Source of the DNA: Planctomycetota bacterium
GTDB taxonomy: Bacteria; Planctomycetota; Phycisphaerae; Tepidisphaerales; Tepidisphaeraceae
Length of the DNA stretch: 42,126 nt
Assembly (NCBI GenBank): GCA_026693085.1
Contig: JAPLNB010000302.1
Span: 1-42,126, forward strand
Direction: 5' to 3'
Part shown: piece after piece, positions 8,039 through 17,236 of the stretch
How positions within the stretch are numbered: the stretch's first letter is position 1
How the letters are laid out: every line of letters begins with the position of its first letter
Translations under genes and position numbers: made by a program
The notes under the pieces: generated by a model
What the model saw: only the letters and a program-made list of their open reading frames with translations
Database searches by the model: none
Told to the model about the DNA's origin: nothing

Positions 8039-9241
8039 TCACAGGTCGATCACCCGATCGCTATCCGCCAGTTCGATCTGGTATGCCTTTCCCTCGCACA
8101 GCTTTGCGAGATAGCGGTCCTGTTCGAGGCGATGGGTCCACTCGCGTTCGGGGTCATGATGTCCGACGAGCGTGCGTTTGATCCGGCATTGGATGGTGCG
8201 CTCGATGGCGTCCTCCATGCAGCCGTGTCCCCAATCCACGCGCGGGACGGGCGGAAATGACCCGATTCCTTTTTTCCCGAGATACTCCTCGAGGTAGTAC
8301 TGCCCGTCCATGTACGCCAGGTCGGCGTCCATGCACTGCTTGCGGAGTCGGGCCTCCGCCACCACGCTGCGTTCCTGGCATGGATCGGTCTGATTGCCGC
8401 GTCGAAACTCATGGTCGGTTGAGAACACAAAGCTCTTGCCGTTGTGTTCCACTCTGTATCCGACGCAGCAGGTCATTGCATGATACGCTTCGAACGGCTG
8501 CACCACGGTGCTGCCAATCGTGATAGGCTCATTGAGTTCGCGAACTTCCCAGAACCGCTTGTTGGGTGACTCCGCATCGCTTTGTCCATGCAGCTCAAAG
8601 CCGCGGAAAACCGCGCTCATCTGCGTGTAATCCACGGGGTCGTCCACATACGTCACGTCGCTGGTCTGCCTCGAGAACAGCCCATAGTGCTGATCCAACG
8701 CGTGCAGGAACGGATAGCTCCCGTAGACATTGACGGTGAAGGGGCGCGGCGACACATAGCAGAACCGGGAGAAGGTCAGGCCGATGCGGTGATCGAGATG
8801 CTCATGGGACCCAAACAGATGCAGTACACGGTCCTGCTTGGCCCGCCATTTTTCGACGACCCCCAGCGAGCACCGCCGAATCCCGCTGCCGGCATCGAAA
8901 ATGAGTATATTTCCCTCGGAGGTCTCCACCTCGACGCAGGTGGTCTCTCCGCCATAGAACGGCAGGTCCGGCAGGCCGATCTTCTGCTGATAGACCTCAA
9001 TTGTCTGTTGGCTGAGCGGGCCTCCCAGCAGGTCTTCAACGCGTAGCAGTCCTCCCTTGGCGCGTTGCGTCATTTCATCGAAGGCCTTAGCCAGCGTATG
9101 CACGGCCAGCCGGCGGGAATACTCCTGGATGCCGTAGGGATTTGGGAAGATCGGACAACTCCCCTGGACGCCCCAAAAGGTAATGCGCAGGTTCTGGATC
9201 GGTCTGATAGTCGCCGGCGAGGAGCTATTCTGGCCGCTCAT
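8039..9241 (-). CDS. Metallo-beta-lactamase-fold hydrolase
   Basis: A 400-residue protein of the metallo-beta-lactamase superfamily. The metal-binding motif is GSHEHLDHRIG (HxHxDH). It is preceded by the strand ILIFDAGSGIRR and followed by the later metal ligands FSTDHEFRR and TLVGHHDPERE. The start NLRITFWGVQGSCPIF is typical of the subgroup related to PhnP, tRNA processing nucleases and cyclic-nucleotide phosphodiesterases. An insert of about 60 residues between the first strand and GGETTCVEV (residues roughly 35-95) is longer than in most relatives. The substrate cannot be deduced. The gene stands alone, converging on the hibernation factor gene, and about 350 non-coding bases separate it from the pseudopilin gene. 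Confidence 0.8.
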   Translation of the reverse strand: MSGQNSSSPATIRPIQNLRITFWGVQGSCPIFPNPYGIQEYSRRLAVHTLAKAFDEMTQRAKGGLLRVEDLLGGPLSQQTIEVYQQKIGLPDLPFYGGETTCVEVETSEGNILIFDAGSGIRRCSLGVVEKWRAKQDRVLHLFGSHEHLDHRIGLTFSRFCYVSPRPFTVNVYGSYPFLHALDQHYGLFSRQTSDVTYVDDPVDYTQMSAVFRGFELHGQSDAESPNKRFWEVRELNEPITIGSTVVQPFEAYHAMTCCVGYRVEHNGKSFVFSTDHEFRRGNQTDPCQERSVVAEARLRKQCMDADLAYMDGQYYLEEYLGKKGIGSFPPVPRVDWGHGCMEDAIERTIQCRIKRTLVGHHDPEREWTHRLEQDRYLAKLCEGKAYQIELADSDRVIDL

Positions 9242-9467
9242 AGAGGGTGTCCGATCGAGTTTGCCTACTGCCCATCATCCGCAATTCGCACGGCGCGCCG
9301 ACCACTCGCGACCACATCGCCGCGCAACCACCCTATACTAACTCAGCTTGACGCCGCTCGCCAACAGCGATGGACAGATCTGCTCGCACTCCCCCCATGC
9401 GTATAGCGGTGCTCATTTGTTACGGCTTTGTTCTATATGCCTGGCCCGCAAATCGACCGGAAAATGT

Positions 9468-9496
9468 TTGACACCTCCCACTTATGGCTTTAGATT
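9468..9496 (+). promoter_or_regulatory. Sigma-70-type promoter of the first pseudopilin-like gene
   Basis: TTGACA (9468-9473), 17 bases, TAGATT (9491-9496). The same TTTGACACCTCC...TAGATT arrangement occurs before the paralogous gene at 10510-10539. The preceding stretch 9242-9467 shows no gene or clear signal. Confidence 0.75.
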
Positions 9497-9509
9497 ACCA
9501 GTGAGGCTC

Positions 9510-9532
9510 GTGCGTCCGCCGGTCGGGCGCAC
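9510..9532 (+). promoter_or_regulatory. 5' leader hairpin, copy 1
   Basis: GTGCGTCCG (9510-9518), loop CCGGT, CGGGCGCAC (9524-9532): a nine-pair stem with one G-T pair. It starts about 14 bases after the predicted -10 box, so it lies at the 5' end of the mRNA. The paralog at 10553-10575 has the same hairpin with changed but still mostly pairing bases. Confidence 0.7.
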
Positions 9533-9588
9533 GGGGTTCGTTTTTTGATTTGCATCCTGGTTTGGCACAAGAGGGGAAAGGCGGCAAT

Positions 9589-10341
9589 ATGCGTAGGCGC
9601 AGTCAACTTGGCTTCACTCTCGTCGAGCTTCTGGTGGTCATTGGCATCATTGCGCTCCTGATTGCCATCCTGCTGCCGGCCCTGAGGAAAGCCAAGGAGT
9701 CCGCCAACCGCATCAAGTGTGCCGCGAATCTCCGCCAGATCTGTACTGCCGCCGCCATGTACGCTGGCGACCACAAGTCCGGCCTGTACATGCCCTTCGC
9801 GGGTGTCGGCGACGACTTCAGCCCCTACTTCCGCAAATACCTCACCAACATCAACGTGCTCATCTGTCCCAGCACCAATAACTTCGTCCGCGGCAACGTT
9901 CCCGCCGACCTCACCCGCGCTGCCAGGGGTCCCAACGATCCCAACGCAGGTCATAGCTACGAAGGCCGCCAAAGAATGTGGACCGGAACCTATCCCGACG
10001 GCAAAGTCATACCTCCGGAAGCGAAAAGAGCCGGCTACCCCGACGGCTTCAACAATTGGAAATCGACGAGAACCGTCCGCAGACCCTCCGAGGTTTTCCT
10101 CGTCACCGATGCCGATGAGGGCGATGGTGGCCGCATCAATAACTGGCCCGACAAAGGCGACAACCACGGCGACGCTGGGATCAACGTCGGTTATTGCGAT
10201 GGCCACGTCGAGTGGGCGCCCATGGGCCGCGCTGTCCTCGAAGCTTTCATGAAAGGGTATTACAACCCCAATATCCCCAACGCTATCTACACCAAATACG
10301 GCCTGTCCGCGAACGGTACCACCTTCAAGTGGATCCGGTGA
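9589..10341 (+). CDS. Pseudopilin-like secreted protein with prepilin N-terminus (copy 1)
   Basis: A 250-residue protein with a type IV prepilin signal: a basic start, then [20 protein letters not shown]. Cleavage before the phenylalanine is expected by a prepilin peptidase. The rest is a large soluble domain with [19 protein letters not shown] (the conserved helix after the signal) and, near the C-terminus, [15 protein letters not shown]. That last piece resembles the H-x9-DG motif of planctomycete prepilin-processing-associated proteins, but with one extra residue between H and DG. An upstream in-frame TTG exists, but the ATG at 9589 is chosen because GGGGAAAGGCGGCAAT precedes it exactly as in the paralog. 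Planctomycetes encode large numbers of such proteins; their role is mostly unknown. Confidence 0.88.
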   Translation: MRRRSQLGFTLVELLVVIGIIALLIAILLPALRKAKESANRIKCAANLRQICTAAAMYAGDHKSGLYMPFAGVGDDFSPYFRKYLTNINVLICPSTNNFVRGNVPADLTRAARGPNDPNAGHSYEGRQRMWTGTYPDGKVIPPEAKRAGYPDGFNNWKSTRTVRRPSEVFLVTDADEGDGGRINNWPDKGDNHGDAGINVGYCDGHVEWAPMGRAVLEAFMKGYYNPNIPNAIYTKYGLSANGTTFKWIR

Positions 10342-10370
10342 GGGGCGTCTGTTCCTGCCCCGCGTTTTTT
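10342..10370 (+). terminator. Intrinsic terminator after the first pseudopilin-like gene
   Basis: GGGGC (10342-10346) pairs with GCCCC (10357-10361), followed by GCG and six T (10365-10370), starting right after the stop codon. A second hairpin, GGCGGC-TTGAGTT-GCCGCC, follows at 10384-10402. This separates the gene from the paralog, which has its own promoter. Confidence 0.7.
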
Positions 10371-10509
10371 CCCATCTCTTGGTGGCGGCTTGAGTTGCCG
10401 CCTTCCGAGCCTCTGCGCATCGCCTCCATGCTCTGAGATCCTCATGCACACGCCTACAGGCGTCCGTGGCTCAATTGCCTGATTACGCCGTAATCCTGCC
10501 GAAAATCAT

Positions 10510-10539
10510 TTGACACCTCCGGGGTTTCGCGTCTAGATT
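10510..10539 (+). promoter_or_regulatory. Sigma-70-type promoter of the second pseudopilin-like gene
   Basis: TTGACA (10510-10515), 18 bases, TAGATT (10534-10539). It shares TTTGACACCTCC and the -10 sequence with the promoter at 9468-9496, showing that the promoter was duplicated with the gene. Confidence 0.75.
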
Positions 10540-10552
10540 GCTGAGGAGGCTC

Positions 10553-10575
10553 GTATGTCCGTTCATCGGACGCAC
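10553..10575 (+). promoter_or_regulatory. 5' leader hairpin, copy 2
   Basis: GTATGTCCG (10553-10561), loop TTCAT, CGGACGCAC (10567-10575). Compared with copy 1, the G-T pair became a T-A pair, the loop changed completely, and one A-C mismatch appeared. Length (23 bases) and distance from the promoter are the same. Confidence 0.65.
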
Positions 10576-10633
10576 GCCGTTCGCGCTTGGATTGGCACCT
10601 CAGAGCATCTTCAGGGCGGGAAAGGCGGCAACT

Positions 10634-11428
10634 ATGCGTAGGCAAAAGCAACTCGGCTTCACTCTCGTCGAACTTCTGGTCGTTATCGCCATCATCGCAC
10701 TGCTCATTGCGATCCTCCTGCCGGCCCTGAGAAGGGCCAAGGAAGCCGCCAATCGCATTCAATGCGCCTCCAACATGCGCCAGATTTCCATGGCGGCGGT
10801 CACCTATGCCCTTGGCAGCAAGACCGGGTATTACATCCCGCCGGATTACACCCCTGGCCAGACCGAAGACAGCTTCAAAGGTCTGTTCCCTCCGGACAGT
10901 CTCGTACCCCCATATCGCAAGGCCCCGCTGTCCTTCAACGTGTTCGTGTGTGCTTCCACCAGCAACCGCGTCCTTGGTCCCAACGACCTCCAGAACAACG
11001 CCGACAGTGCCAACGGTACACACGGCCACAGCTATGAGGTCCGTACGCGCATCCCTGCTGGCGTCATCTGGCCCGGCGGCAAGACATGGACCGCGGCCGA
11101 CTACAACGTCCTTGATCCCGGCGGCAACCGCACAACCGACAAGATGATCATTAAGTCCACCCGCAACATTCACCGGCCTGCTGAAGTCATGATGCTCACC
11201 GACGCCGATGACGCTCCTCCCGGCATCAACAATTGGCCTGACAAGTTCAACGACCACAGCGACGCCGGGTGGAACATCGCCTATTGCGATGGCCATGTGG
11301 AGTTCACCCCCACGGGCAAAGCGATTCTCATGGCGTTCATGAACGGCTTCTACGAACCCTGGACCGACGGCACGATCCTCACCAAGTACGGCCTCCAGCA
11401 CAACGGCAACGTCTACAGTTGGCGCTGA
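10634..11428 (+). CDS. Pseudopilin-like secreted protein with prepilin N-terminus (copy 2)
   Basis: A 264-residue paralog of the preceding protein. The prepilin segment [20 protein letters not shown] is nearly identical, followed by [19 protein letters not shown]. The C-terminal part again has ...[28 protein letters not shown] and [10 protein letters not shown]. The middle (residues about 65-160) differs, which suggests different binding partners on the same scaffold. The ATG at 10634 is preceded by GGGAAAGGCGGCAACT as in copy 1. No clear terminator follows, and the GH4 gene begins 79 bases later, so this gene and the glycosidase may share a transcript. Confidence 0.88.
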   Translation: MRRQKQLGFTLVELLVVIAIIALLIAILLPALRRAKEAANRIQCASNMRQISMAAVTYALGSKTGYYIPPDYTPGQTEDSFKGLFPPDSLVPPYRKAPLSFNVFVCASTSNRVLGPNDLQNNADSANGTHGHSYEVRTRIPAGVIWPGGKTWTAADYNVLDPGGNRTTDKMIIKSTRNIHRPAEVMMLTDADDAPPGINNWPDKFNDHSDAGWNIAYCDGHVEFTPTGKAILMAFMNGFYEPWTDGTILTKYGLQHNGNVYSWR

Positions 11429-11507
11429 ACGCCTCTGCCGCCGGCCTCTGCCTTTCGGTCCGCATTTCCCACACTCTCCGCTTTGTTTCTGCAAGGAGAC
11501 TCAACCC

Positions 11508-12941
11508 ATGCCAGCCGCGGACAAAGGCCACGTCGGCCATTCCAAACCCGCCGATTCCCCGATTGGCCTGCCCGGCTCCATGCCCCGTCCGATCAAGATC
11601 ACCATGCTCGGCGCCGGCTCGGGTTTCACGCCCACGCTCATGCGGGACGTGCTATGCATCCCCACCGCCGGCGCCGGCGAAATCGCCCTCGTTGATATCG
11701 ACGAGTCTCGGCTCCGCACCATGCACCAGATCATCGCCAGGCTCGTCGTCGAATCGGGCAAGACCGGCTGGCGCGTCAGCGCGACCCACGACCGCCGCCA
11801 AGCCCTCCCCGGGTCCGATTACATCGTCAACTGCATCGAGGTTTCCGGCCTCGGGTGCGTCCGACATGACAACGACATTCCGCTCAGATTTGGCATCGAC
11901 CAGTGCATCGGCGACACCGTCGGCCCGGGCGGCCTCTTCAAAGGCCTCCGGACCATACCGGTCTTCCTCGATATCCTCCGCGACGCCCTCGCGCTTTGCC
12001 CCAATGCCCTCTTCCTCAACTACACCAACCCCATGAGCATGCTGTGCCTCGCCGCCGCCCGCGCTGTCCCGCAGATCAACCTCGTCGGCCTGTGCCACTC
12101 GGTTCAAGGCACCAGCCACGTTCTGGCCAAGCGCGCCGGCGTCCGGTGCGAGGAAATGGACTGGGAATGCGCCGGGATAAACCACCTGGCGTGGTTCACC
12201 AGGCTCCAGCACCAGGGGCGCGACCTCTATCCCGCTCTCTTTGAGAAGGCCCGCCAGGACCTTGCCGGCCAACCCGCCGACCCCGACGACGCCAAGGACC
12301 TCGTCCGCAAGGATATGATGCTCCACTTCGGCGCTTTCATCACGGAATCGTCAGGCCATCTGTCCGAGTACCTGCCCTATTACCGTAAACGCAAAGACCT
12401 CCTCGCCAAGTACTCCCGCGACAAATACGACGGCGGCTCATCGTTCTACGCCAACGAATGGCCCACCTGGCGTAAGGACGCCGACGAGAAGCGCGAGAAA
12501 ATGGTCCAGGGCATCGAGCCGCTGCCCCCGTGGGAACGCTCGTGGGAATACTGTTCCTGGATCATCGAGGCGCGCGAAAAAGACAAGCCCTTCCGCATTC
12601 ACGGCAACGTCCCGAACACAGATCCGGTCTCGGCGGCAGGCCCCTTGATCAGCAACCTCCAACAGGACGGGTGTGTCGAGGTGGCTTGCATGATCGACCG
12701 CAACGGCATCAACCCCACCCGCTACGGCAAACTCCCCGCCCAGATGGCCGGCATCTGCGAATCCAACATGCGCTACTTCGACCTTGCCGCGACCGCCGCC
12801 GTCGAGCGATCCAAAGAGGCCGCCATTCACGCCCTGATGCTGGACCCGCTGACGTCGGCCGTCTGCTGCCCCGCGGAGATCAAGCAGATGACCCTCGAGC
12901 TGTTCGAGGCCGAAAAGGAATTTCTGCCTGGCTACAAATGA
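11508..12941 (+). CDS. GH4-family alpha-glycosidase (alpha-galactosidase/glucosidase type)
   Basis: A 477-residue NAD- and metal-dependent glycosidase. The N-terminal Rossmann loop is ITMLGAGSGFTPTLMRDVL, followed by an acidic strand end IALVDIDESRL. The active site has NYTNPMSMLC, the metal-binding cysteine in GLCHSVQGTS and the metal-binding histidine in CAGINHLAWF, all in the family order. GH4 enzymes open the glycosidic bond by oxidation at C3 and elimination, in the cytoplasm. The closest types are alpha-galactosidase and alpha-glucuronidase/glucosidase, and I cannot separate these. AAGGAG lies 9 bases before the ATG. About 25 residues precede the Rossmann fold, so a later start at MPRPIKITML (11580) is possible. 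Confidence 0.9.
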   Translation: MPAADKGHVGHSKPADSPIGLPGSMPRPIKITMLGAGSGFTPTLMRDVLCIPTAGAGEIALVDIDESRLRTMHQIIARLVVESGKTGWRVSATHDRRQALPGSDYIVNCIEVSGLGCVRHDNDIPLRFGIDQCIGDTVGPGGLFKGLRTIPVFLDILRDALALCPNALFLNYTNPMSMLCLAAARAVPQINLVGLCHSVQGTSHVLAKRAGVRCEEMDWECAGINHLAWFTRLQHQGRDLYPALFEKARQDLAGQPADPDDAKDLVRKDMMLHFGAFITESSGHLSEYLPYYRKRKDLLAKYSRDKYDGGSSFYANEWPTWRKDADEKREKMVQGIEPLPPWERSWEYCSWIIEAREKDKPFRIHGNVPNTDPVSAAGPLISNLQQDGCVEVACMIDRNGINPTRYGKLPAQMAGICESNMRYFDLAATAAVERSKEAAIHALMLDPLTSAVCCPAEIKQMTLELFEAEKEFLPGYK

Positions 12942-12974
12942 TCGGATTGGCGCCGGTGCGCCCGAGCGGTCCTG

Positions 12975-15035
12975 TTACTTGCCTATCGGCATTAGAACAA
13001 CCAGCTCCTCGGACGCTGTTTCCCAACTTGGCGGCAATTTCGGCACTTGCCAATAAGTCGCCGCCAGCCGCCGGATCTCGCTGGGTTGGACAACCACGAC
13101 ATATCCCTCTCGCCGCAGGGTATCGATATCCTGGCCGAGCCAGGCATCCAAGACATTACCGCCTTTTTCAAAGTCCACGTTGAAAATCACGCGGTACTTC
13201 AGCCGGGACATCGGCAGCGATTCGAAGAACGCCTGCCCGCCGCCAACGAGCGCGACCTTCGTGCCCGGCTGCTCGAGTGTCCTGGCCAACTGTGTCGACT
13301 GTGTCGAACGGAACGCGCCCATGTCCTCAAAGCGGAACAAGCCCCGCTTCGCTTCTTCGGCGTGGCGGCTGAAACAGGGATGCAGCCCGGCCAAGCCCGC
13401 CGCCGCCGCCAGCACCGCTGCGGCCGTGGCCGCCAGCGGCACCCGGCTCAACCCATACCCCGCGATCAGCGCGGCCAGCGGCACCATCTGCACGGCAAAC
13501 CGCCCCTGCAAATGCGTCAAGGTCATCCAGTAGATCAGCTCGATCAACAGTAGTATCGCCAAAAACCAGACAACGCTCCTCCGCCATAACACGATTGCGA
13601 AAATGACGCCCAGCGGCAGCACCACGTATCCGTACTGCCAATTGGTAATCAGGGTCTGCCAGGTCGTCCGCAGGCGCGGCCCAATCGCGCGCTGCGAATC
13701 AGGCGCGCGATGCGCCCGCACCCACCGTTCCACTTGCACCGCGGTGAATCCATCCTGCCCCAGGCGCTTCATCTCCATCGGGAATACCGCGTTGCCCGAC
13801 CAGCAGTAATTCCTCACCAACCAGGGCGAAAACACGGCCAGCCCGCATGCCCCCGCCACCACACAGCCAAGCATCGCCCGCCGCATCTCAACGCGGCCCG
13901 GGCGAACGATCTTCGCAATCATCACGGCGACGCAACCTGCCGCCGGCACCGCCAGCAAAACCGCCGGCACCCCCGTGTATTTTGTGCCGCAGGCCAACCC
14001 CGCCATCACTCCCGCCAAGGCCATGGCCACGAGCGTGCCTTTGGCGGTTTGTTCATCTTCATCCGCCAATCCCATTCCCTTCCAAACCCACCCGACGGTC
14101 AGGACCGTATACAGCAGAAACGCCCCCTCGACGTATGGGACCGCCCCCAGCATCGTCATCCACGGCACGGTCGCCGCCAGCAACCCCGCGATCACGCCGG
14201 CGGCTTTGGCGCCCGTCATCTGCCTCGCCACGCCCACCAGCGCCACGATGCTCAGGACCATGAACATGAGGCTGAGGAACTGTGCCAGGTACATCGCCGC
14301 CCATGGCCCGCCACGGAGGTGCATTGCCAATAAAAAGTGCATTTCCACTGCAAATGGGAAATGGCTGTAGACATTGTGCGGCAGCGCGATCATCCTGCCG
14401 GTCTCGTACCACTCCCGCGCTACCTGCAGGTGATACACCATCACGTCATACGGATGCGGATCGAGCGGCTTCCACAGCCACCCCGGCATGATCGACGCCC
14501 CGACAACTGCGATTCCGAGAAACGGCATCGCCAACACCCACAGCCACTCCCAGCCCGCCGGCTCAGCCAGCCACTTGGCGATCGGCAGTTCGATTTTCCG
14601 TCGCGACACCACTACATCAATCGCCCACACCGCAAACGCCCCGGCCGCCAGCGACGCCGCCGACCACCGATTCAACCAGCCGGCCAATGACAACCCCATC
14701 GATGCCAGGCTCATCACGCCCAGCCCCAACGCCGCCCCGGTCGCAAGGCCCATCGCCCCGCGCGCCTCGACCCTTAGCCACCGCAACACCGCATATCCCA
14801 ACAGCGCGCAAATCCACGCCCACAACCCTACGGTCGCCCCATCTTCCATCGCCCCCAACGCCACGTTGATCGTCCATTCGCCCGCATACCCCACGACCGT
14901 CACGCCAAACACCGCTGCGCAGACGGCGATCAACGCCGCACGGCTTGCACAAAGGCCTGGTCCACCGCGCAGTCCCCGGGCTGCATCGCATCGAGTTGCT
15001 ACAACCCCACCGTCACTGACTCTCCGCTTGCTCAT
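12975..15035 (-). CDS. Large polytopic membrane protein, PMT/ArnT-like glycosyltransferase type
   Basis: A protein of 686 residues with ten or more hydrophobic segments and a soluble C-terminal part. The first large loop contains KPLDPHPYDVMVYHLQVARE and MIALPHNVYSHFPFAVEMHF, with acidic and histidine residues where lipid-linked-sugar glycosyltransferases of the GT39/GT83 fold keep catalytic acid and substrate residues. GLACGTKYTGVPAVLLAVP and VFSPWLVRNYCWSGNAVFP also fit that fold. The assignment is by topology and loop pattern only. The ATG at 15035 overlaps the end of hemA by 23 bases, so it is expected to be the last gene of the tetrapyrrole operon, although no functional link to heme synthesis is evident. 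It converges on the GH4 gene 33 bases away. Confidence 0.75.
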   Translation of the reverse strand: MSKRRVSDGGVVATRCDAARGLRGGPGLCASRAALIAVCAAVFGVTVVGYAGEWTINVALGAMEDGATVGLWAWICALLGYAVLRWLRVEARGAMGLATGAALGLGVMSLASMGLSLAGWLNRWSAASLAAGAFAVWAIDVVVSRRKIELPIAKWLAEPAGWEWLWVLAMPFLGIAVVGASIMPGWLWKPLDPHPYDVMVYHLQVAREWYETGRMIALPHNVYSHFPFAVEMHFLLAMHLRGGPWAAMYLAQFLSLMFMVLSIVALVGVARQMTGAKAAGVIAGLLAATVPWMTMLGAVPYVEGAFLLYTVLTVGWVWKGMGLADEDEQTAKGTLVAMALAGVMAGLACGTKYTGVPAVLLAVPAAGCVAVMIAKIVRPGRVEMRRAMLGCVVAGACGLAVFSPWLVRNYCWSGNAVFPMEMKRLGQDGFTAVQVERWVRAHRAPDSQRAIGPRLRTTWQTLITNWQYGYVVLPLGVIFAIVLWRRSVVWFLAILLLIELIYWMTLTHLQGRFAVQMVPLAALIAGYGLSRVPLAATAAAVLAAAAGLAGLHPCFSRHAEEAKRGLFRFEDMGAFRSTQSTQLARTLEQPGTKVALVGGGQAFFESLPMSRLKYRVIFNVDFEKGGNVLDAWLGQDIDTLRREGYVVVVQPSEIRRLAATYWQVPKLPPSWETASEELVVLMPIGK

Positions 15036-16338
15036 CCTGATCCTTCGGTTCGGCCGTTTCCCGCTCGGCCAGCTTGAACAGCTTCTCCAGAGCATGCAAG
15101 TACGCCGCCGTCCCGCCATGCGGCGAGTGGTTCGACGCCCGCAATACATTCACCGGATTATGCAGCAGCTTATTCACGATCCGCCGGCCAAGATCCTCCA
15201 ACGTGGCTCGCTCGGCCTCGGACAGCCCCGGCAGTTTGTTGATCGCCCGGCTGGTCTCACTTGCGGCGAGCCGATGCGACCGCTGATACAGGCGATCGAT
15301 CAGCGGCCCCATTTCTCGGGTCTGGTGCCAGGCCGCGAACTCGCTGACCTGTTCCTCGACAATTTTTCTAGCCGCCTCCACCGCCCCCGCCCGCTGTGTT
15401 TGCGTGGTCGCCACCACGTCCTGGAGATCGTCGATGTTGTACAGGTACACGTTCTCCAGTTCGCCCACCTCCGGCTCAATGTCCCGCGGCAGCGCGATGT
15501 CGATCAGGAAGACGGGCCGATACCGCCGCTGCTTCACTACCTGCTCGAACATCGCGTGCGTAATGATCGCATGGGGCGCGCCGGTCGAGGAGATCACCAC
15601 GTCCGCCACCGCCAAATACTCCGCCAGCCGCTCAAACGGAACTCCAACCCCCGAGAACTCCGCGGCAAACCGCGCTGCCTTCTCGACATCACGATTGCAC
15701 ACCACCAGCGTCTTGGGGCGCAGGCCCGCGAAGTGCTGAAGCACCAGGTGCGCCATCTCCCCCGCCCCGATGCACAGCACGGTCTTGTCGCCGAAGGTAT
15801 CGTAGATGCGGCGGGCATACTCGACGGCGACGCTGGCGATGCTCAGGCGCCCTTCGCCGAGCGTCGTCTCCGTCATCACCTGCTTGCCCACCGCAATCGC
15901 CCGCTGAAACAGCGGATGCAAGAACGTCCCCGCGGTCGCGGCCTCTGCAGCCACGTCATACGCTTCACGCACCTGCCCCAGGATCTGTGTCTCCCCCAGC
16001 ACCATCGAATCCAACGACGCCGCCACGGAAAACAAGTGAGCCACCGCCTCGCGATCGGTCTTGCGGTACACGTGCGGCTCCACTTCTTCCGCCGTCAGTC
16101 CCCGCTGCCCCGCCAGAAAACCGATCATCTCCTCCACCCGCGGATGGCCATGGACCGTCCGCGCCGTATACAACTCGACCCGGTTGCACGTTGAGACCAG
16201 CACTGCTTCGGCATTGGAAAACCGTACCCGAAACGCGTCGAGCAGCTCCCGCTTCTGGTTGCCGGCGAACGCCAGTCGCTCCCGAACCGCCAGCGGCGCC
16301 GTCTTGTGATTCAGACCTACCAGCAACAACCGGTGCAT
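15013..16338 (-). CDS. hemA: Glutamyl-tRNA reductase HemA
   Basis: A 441-residue enzyme that reduces glutamyl-tRNA to glutamate-1-semialdehyde, the first committed step of heme synthesis by the C5 pathway. The N-terminus LLLVGLNHKTAPLAVRE and the catalytic cysteine in LVSTCNRVELY (Cys51) are exact family signatures. The substrate pocket segment HLFSVAASLDSMVLGETQIL follows, then the NADPH loop VLCIGAGEMAHLV and the C-terminal dimerisation helices. The ATG at 16338 overlaps the stop of the upstream HemX-like gene in the pattern TAATG, so translation is probably coupled. The longer open frame upstream is discarded. The C-terminal tail is highly charged (ETAEPKDQDEQAESQ). Confidence 0.97.
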   Translation of the reverse strand: MHRLLLVGLNHKTAPLAVRERLAFAGNQKRELLDAFRVRFSNAEAVLVSTCNRVELYTARTVHGHPRVEEMIGFLAGQRGLTAEEVEPHVYRKTDREAVAHLFSVAASLDSMVLGETQILGQVREAYDVAAEAATAGTFLHPLFQRAIAVGKQVMTETTLGEGRLSIASVAVEYARRIYDTFGDKTVLCIGAGEMAHLVLQHFAGLRPKTLVVCNRDVEKAARFAAEFSGVGVPFERLAEYLAVADVVISSTGAPHAIITHAMFEQVVKQRRYRPVFLIDIALPRDIEPEVGELENVYLYNIDDLQDVVATTQTQRAGAVEAARKIVEEQVSEFAAWHQTREMGPLIDRLYQRSHRLAASETSRAINKLPGLSEAERATLEDLGRRIVNKLLHNPVNVLRASNHSPHGGTAAYLHALEKLFKLAERETAEPKDQDEQAESQ

Positions 16339-17144
16339 TATCGCTTGCCTCCCGGCATCAACTGCACCATCACGATGGTGCCGATCAGCAGAACAAACCC
16401 GACGACGCTCAGCACCGCCGCCCGACGACCCCGCAGACGCGGACTCAACGGCACATGCAACACCACCGCATACACCAGCCACGCCAGCGATCCCATCACC
16501 AGCTTCGCCGTCGGAGGCCTCTCGTCACGCTCAAACAACCGGATAAACCCGGTAATCAACCCCACCGTCAGGAGCGCAAACCCCAGCGTCACCGAGTGCA
16601 TGATCATCTGCTCGAGCCGCTCCAGACTCCCGAACAGGGGCATCGGCATTTTCCTTCGTAAACGCCGGCTTGCGATCAGGTACATCGTTCCCCCCGCCGC
16701 CGCCACCGCAAACACCACCACCCCGCCATAGGTGGTCACCCGATGTACCCACAGCCAGGTGTCCTTGACCAGCGGCTGATACTGATGGTAATCCACCCTC
16801 CCAAACACCCCCGCGGCCGTCAGCAACAGGATCACGATCGGCATCACAAACCAATCCAGCCCCGCCAGCGGCCGCACACGCTGCACGTACATCACAAACA
16901 GCCCCAGCAGCACCGCCAGGAACACCAACGCCGCAAAATTGTCATTCAGCGGACATTGCCGCCGCTGTTCCGAGTGCCACAGGATCACCGCAAGCGCCGC
17001 CGTCAGCCCCGCGTACATGCACCCCTTCGCCGCCACACGCAGCGACTCCCGATCCCGCCACAGCCGCGCTGCCGACACGCATCCGCCAACGGCAAGCAAC
17101 ACCACCGAGAACCCAAGGAGAATCAGTTGTGCGTTCGTAGGCAT
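16338..17144 (-). CDS. HemX/CcsA-like cytochrome c assembly membrane protein
   Basis: A 268-residue integral membrane protein with about eight hydrophobic segments. It includes WLWVHRVTTYGGVVVFAVAA, with a conserved histidine and tryptophans of the CcsA/CcmC/HemX heme-handling family, and MIMHSVTLGFALLTVGLITG with a second histidine. In Bacillus and many other bacteria hemX directly precedes hemA and controls the amount of HemA, which is the arrangement here. Alternatively, it takes part in heme delivery for cytochrome c maturation. It lies 92 bases after the precorrin-2 dehydrogenase gene, in the same direction. Confidence 0.85.
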   Translation of the reverse strand: MPTNAQLILLGFSVVLLAVGGCVSAARLWRDRESLRVAAKGCMYAGLTAALAVILWHSEQRRQCPLNDNFAALVFLAVLLGLFVMYVQRVRPLAGLDWFVMPIVILLLTAAGVFGRVDYHQYQPLVKDTWLWVHRVTTYGGVVVFAVAAAGGTMYLIASRRLRRKMPMPLFGSLERLEQMIMHSVTLGFALLTVGLITGFIRLFERDERPPTAKLVMGSLAWLVYAVVLHVPLSPRLRGRRAAVLSVVGFVLLIGTIVMVQLMPGGKR

Positions 17145-17236
17145 GTGTTAGCCAAAGCTCAGTGTTATCTGCCGAACCTCAGGCCAGATGCGGCAGCATT
17201 CATCGCAACATCCCGTTTTTGGCGCCATCCGTTTGG

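Noticed and set aside
14488..16194. 568-codon open frame on the plus strand
   Set aside because: It lies antisense to hemA and the membrane protein gene, both of which have clear family motifs. The translation is low-complexity, rich in Arg, Pro and His, as expected from the antisense of a high-GC gene.
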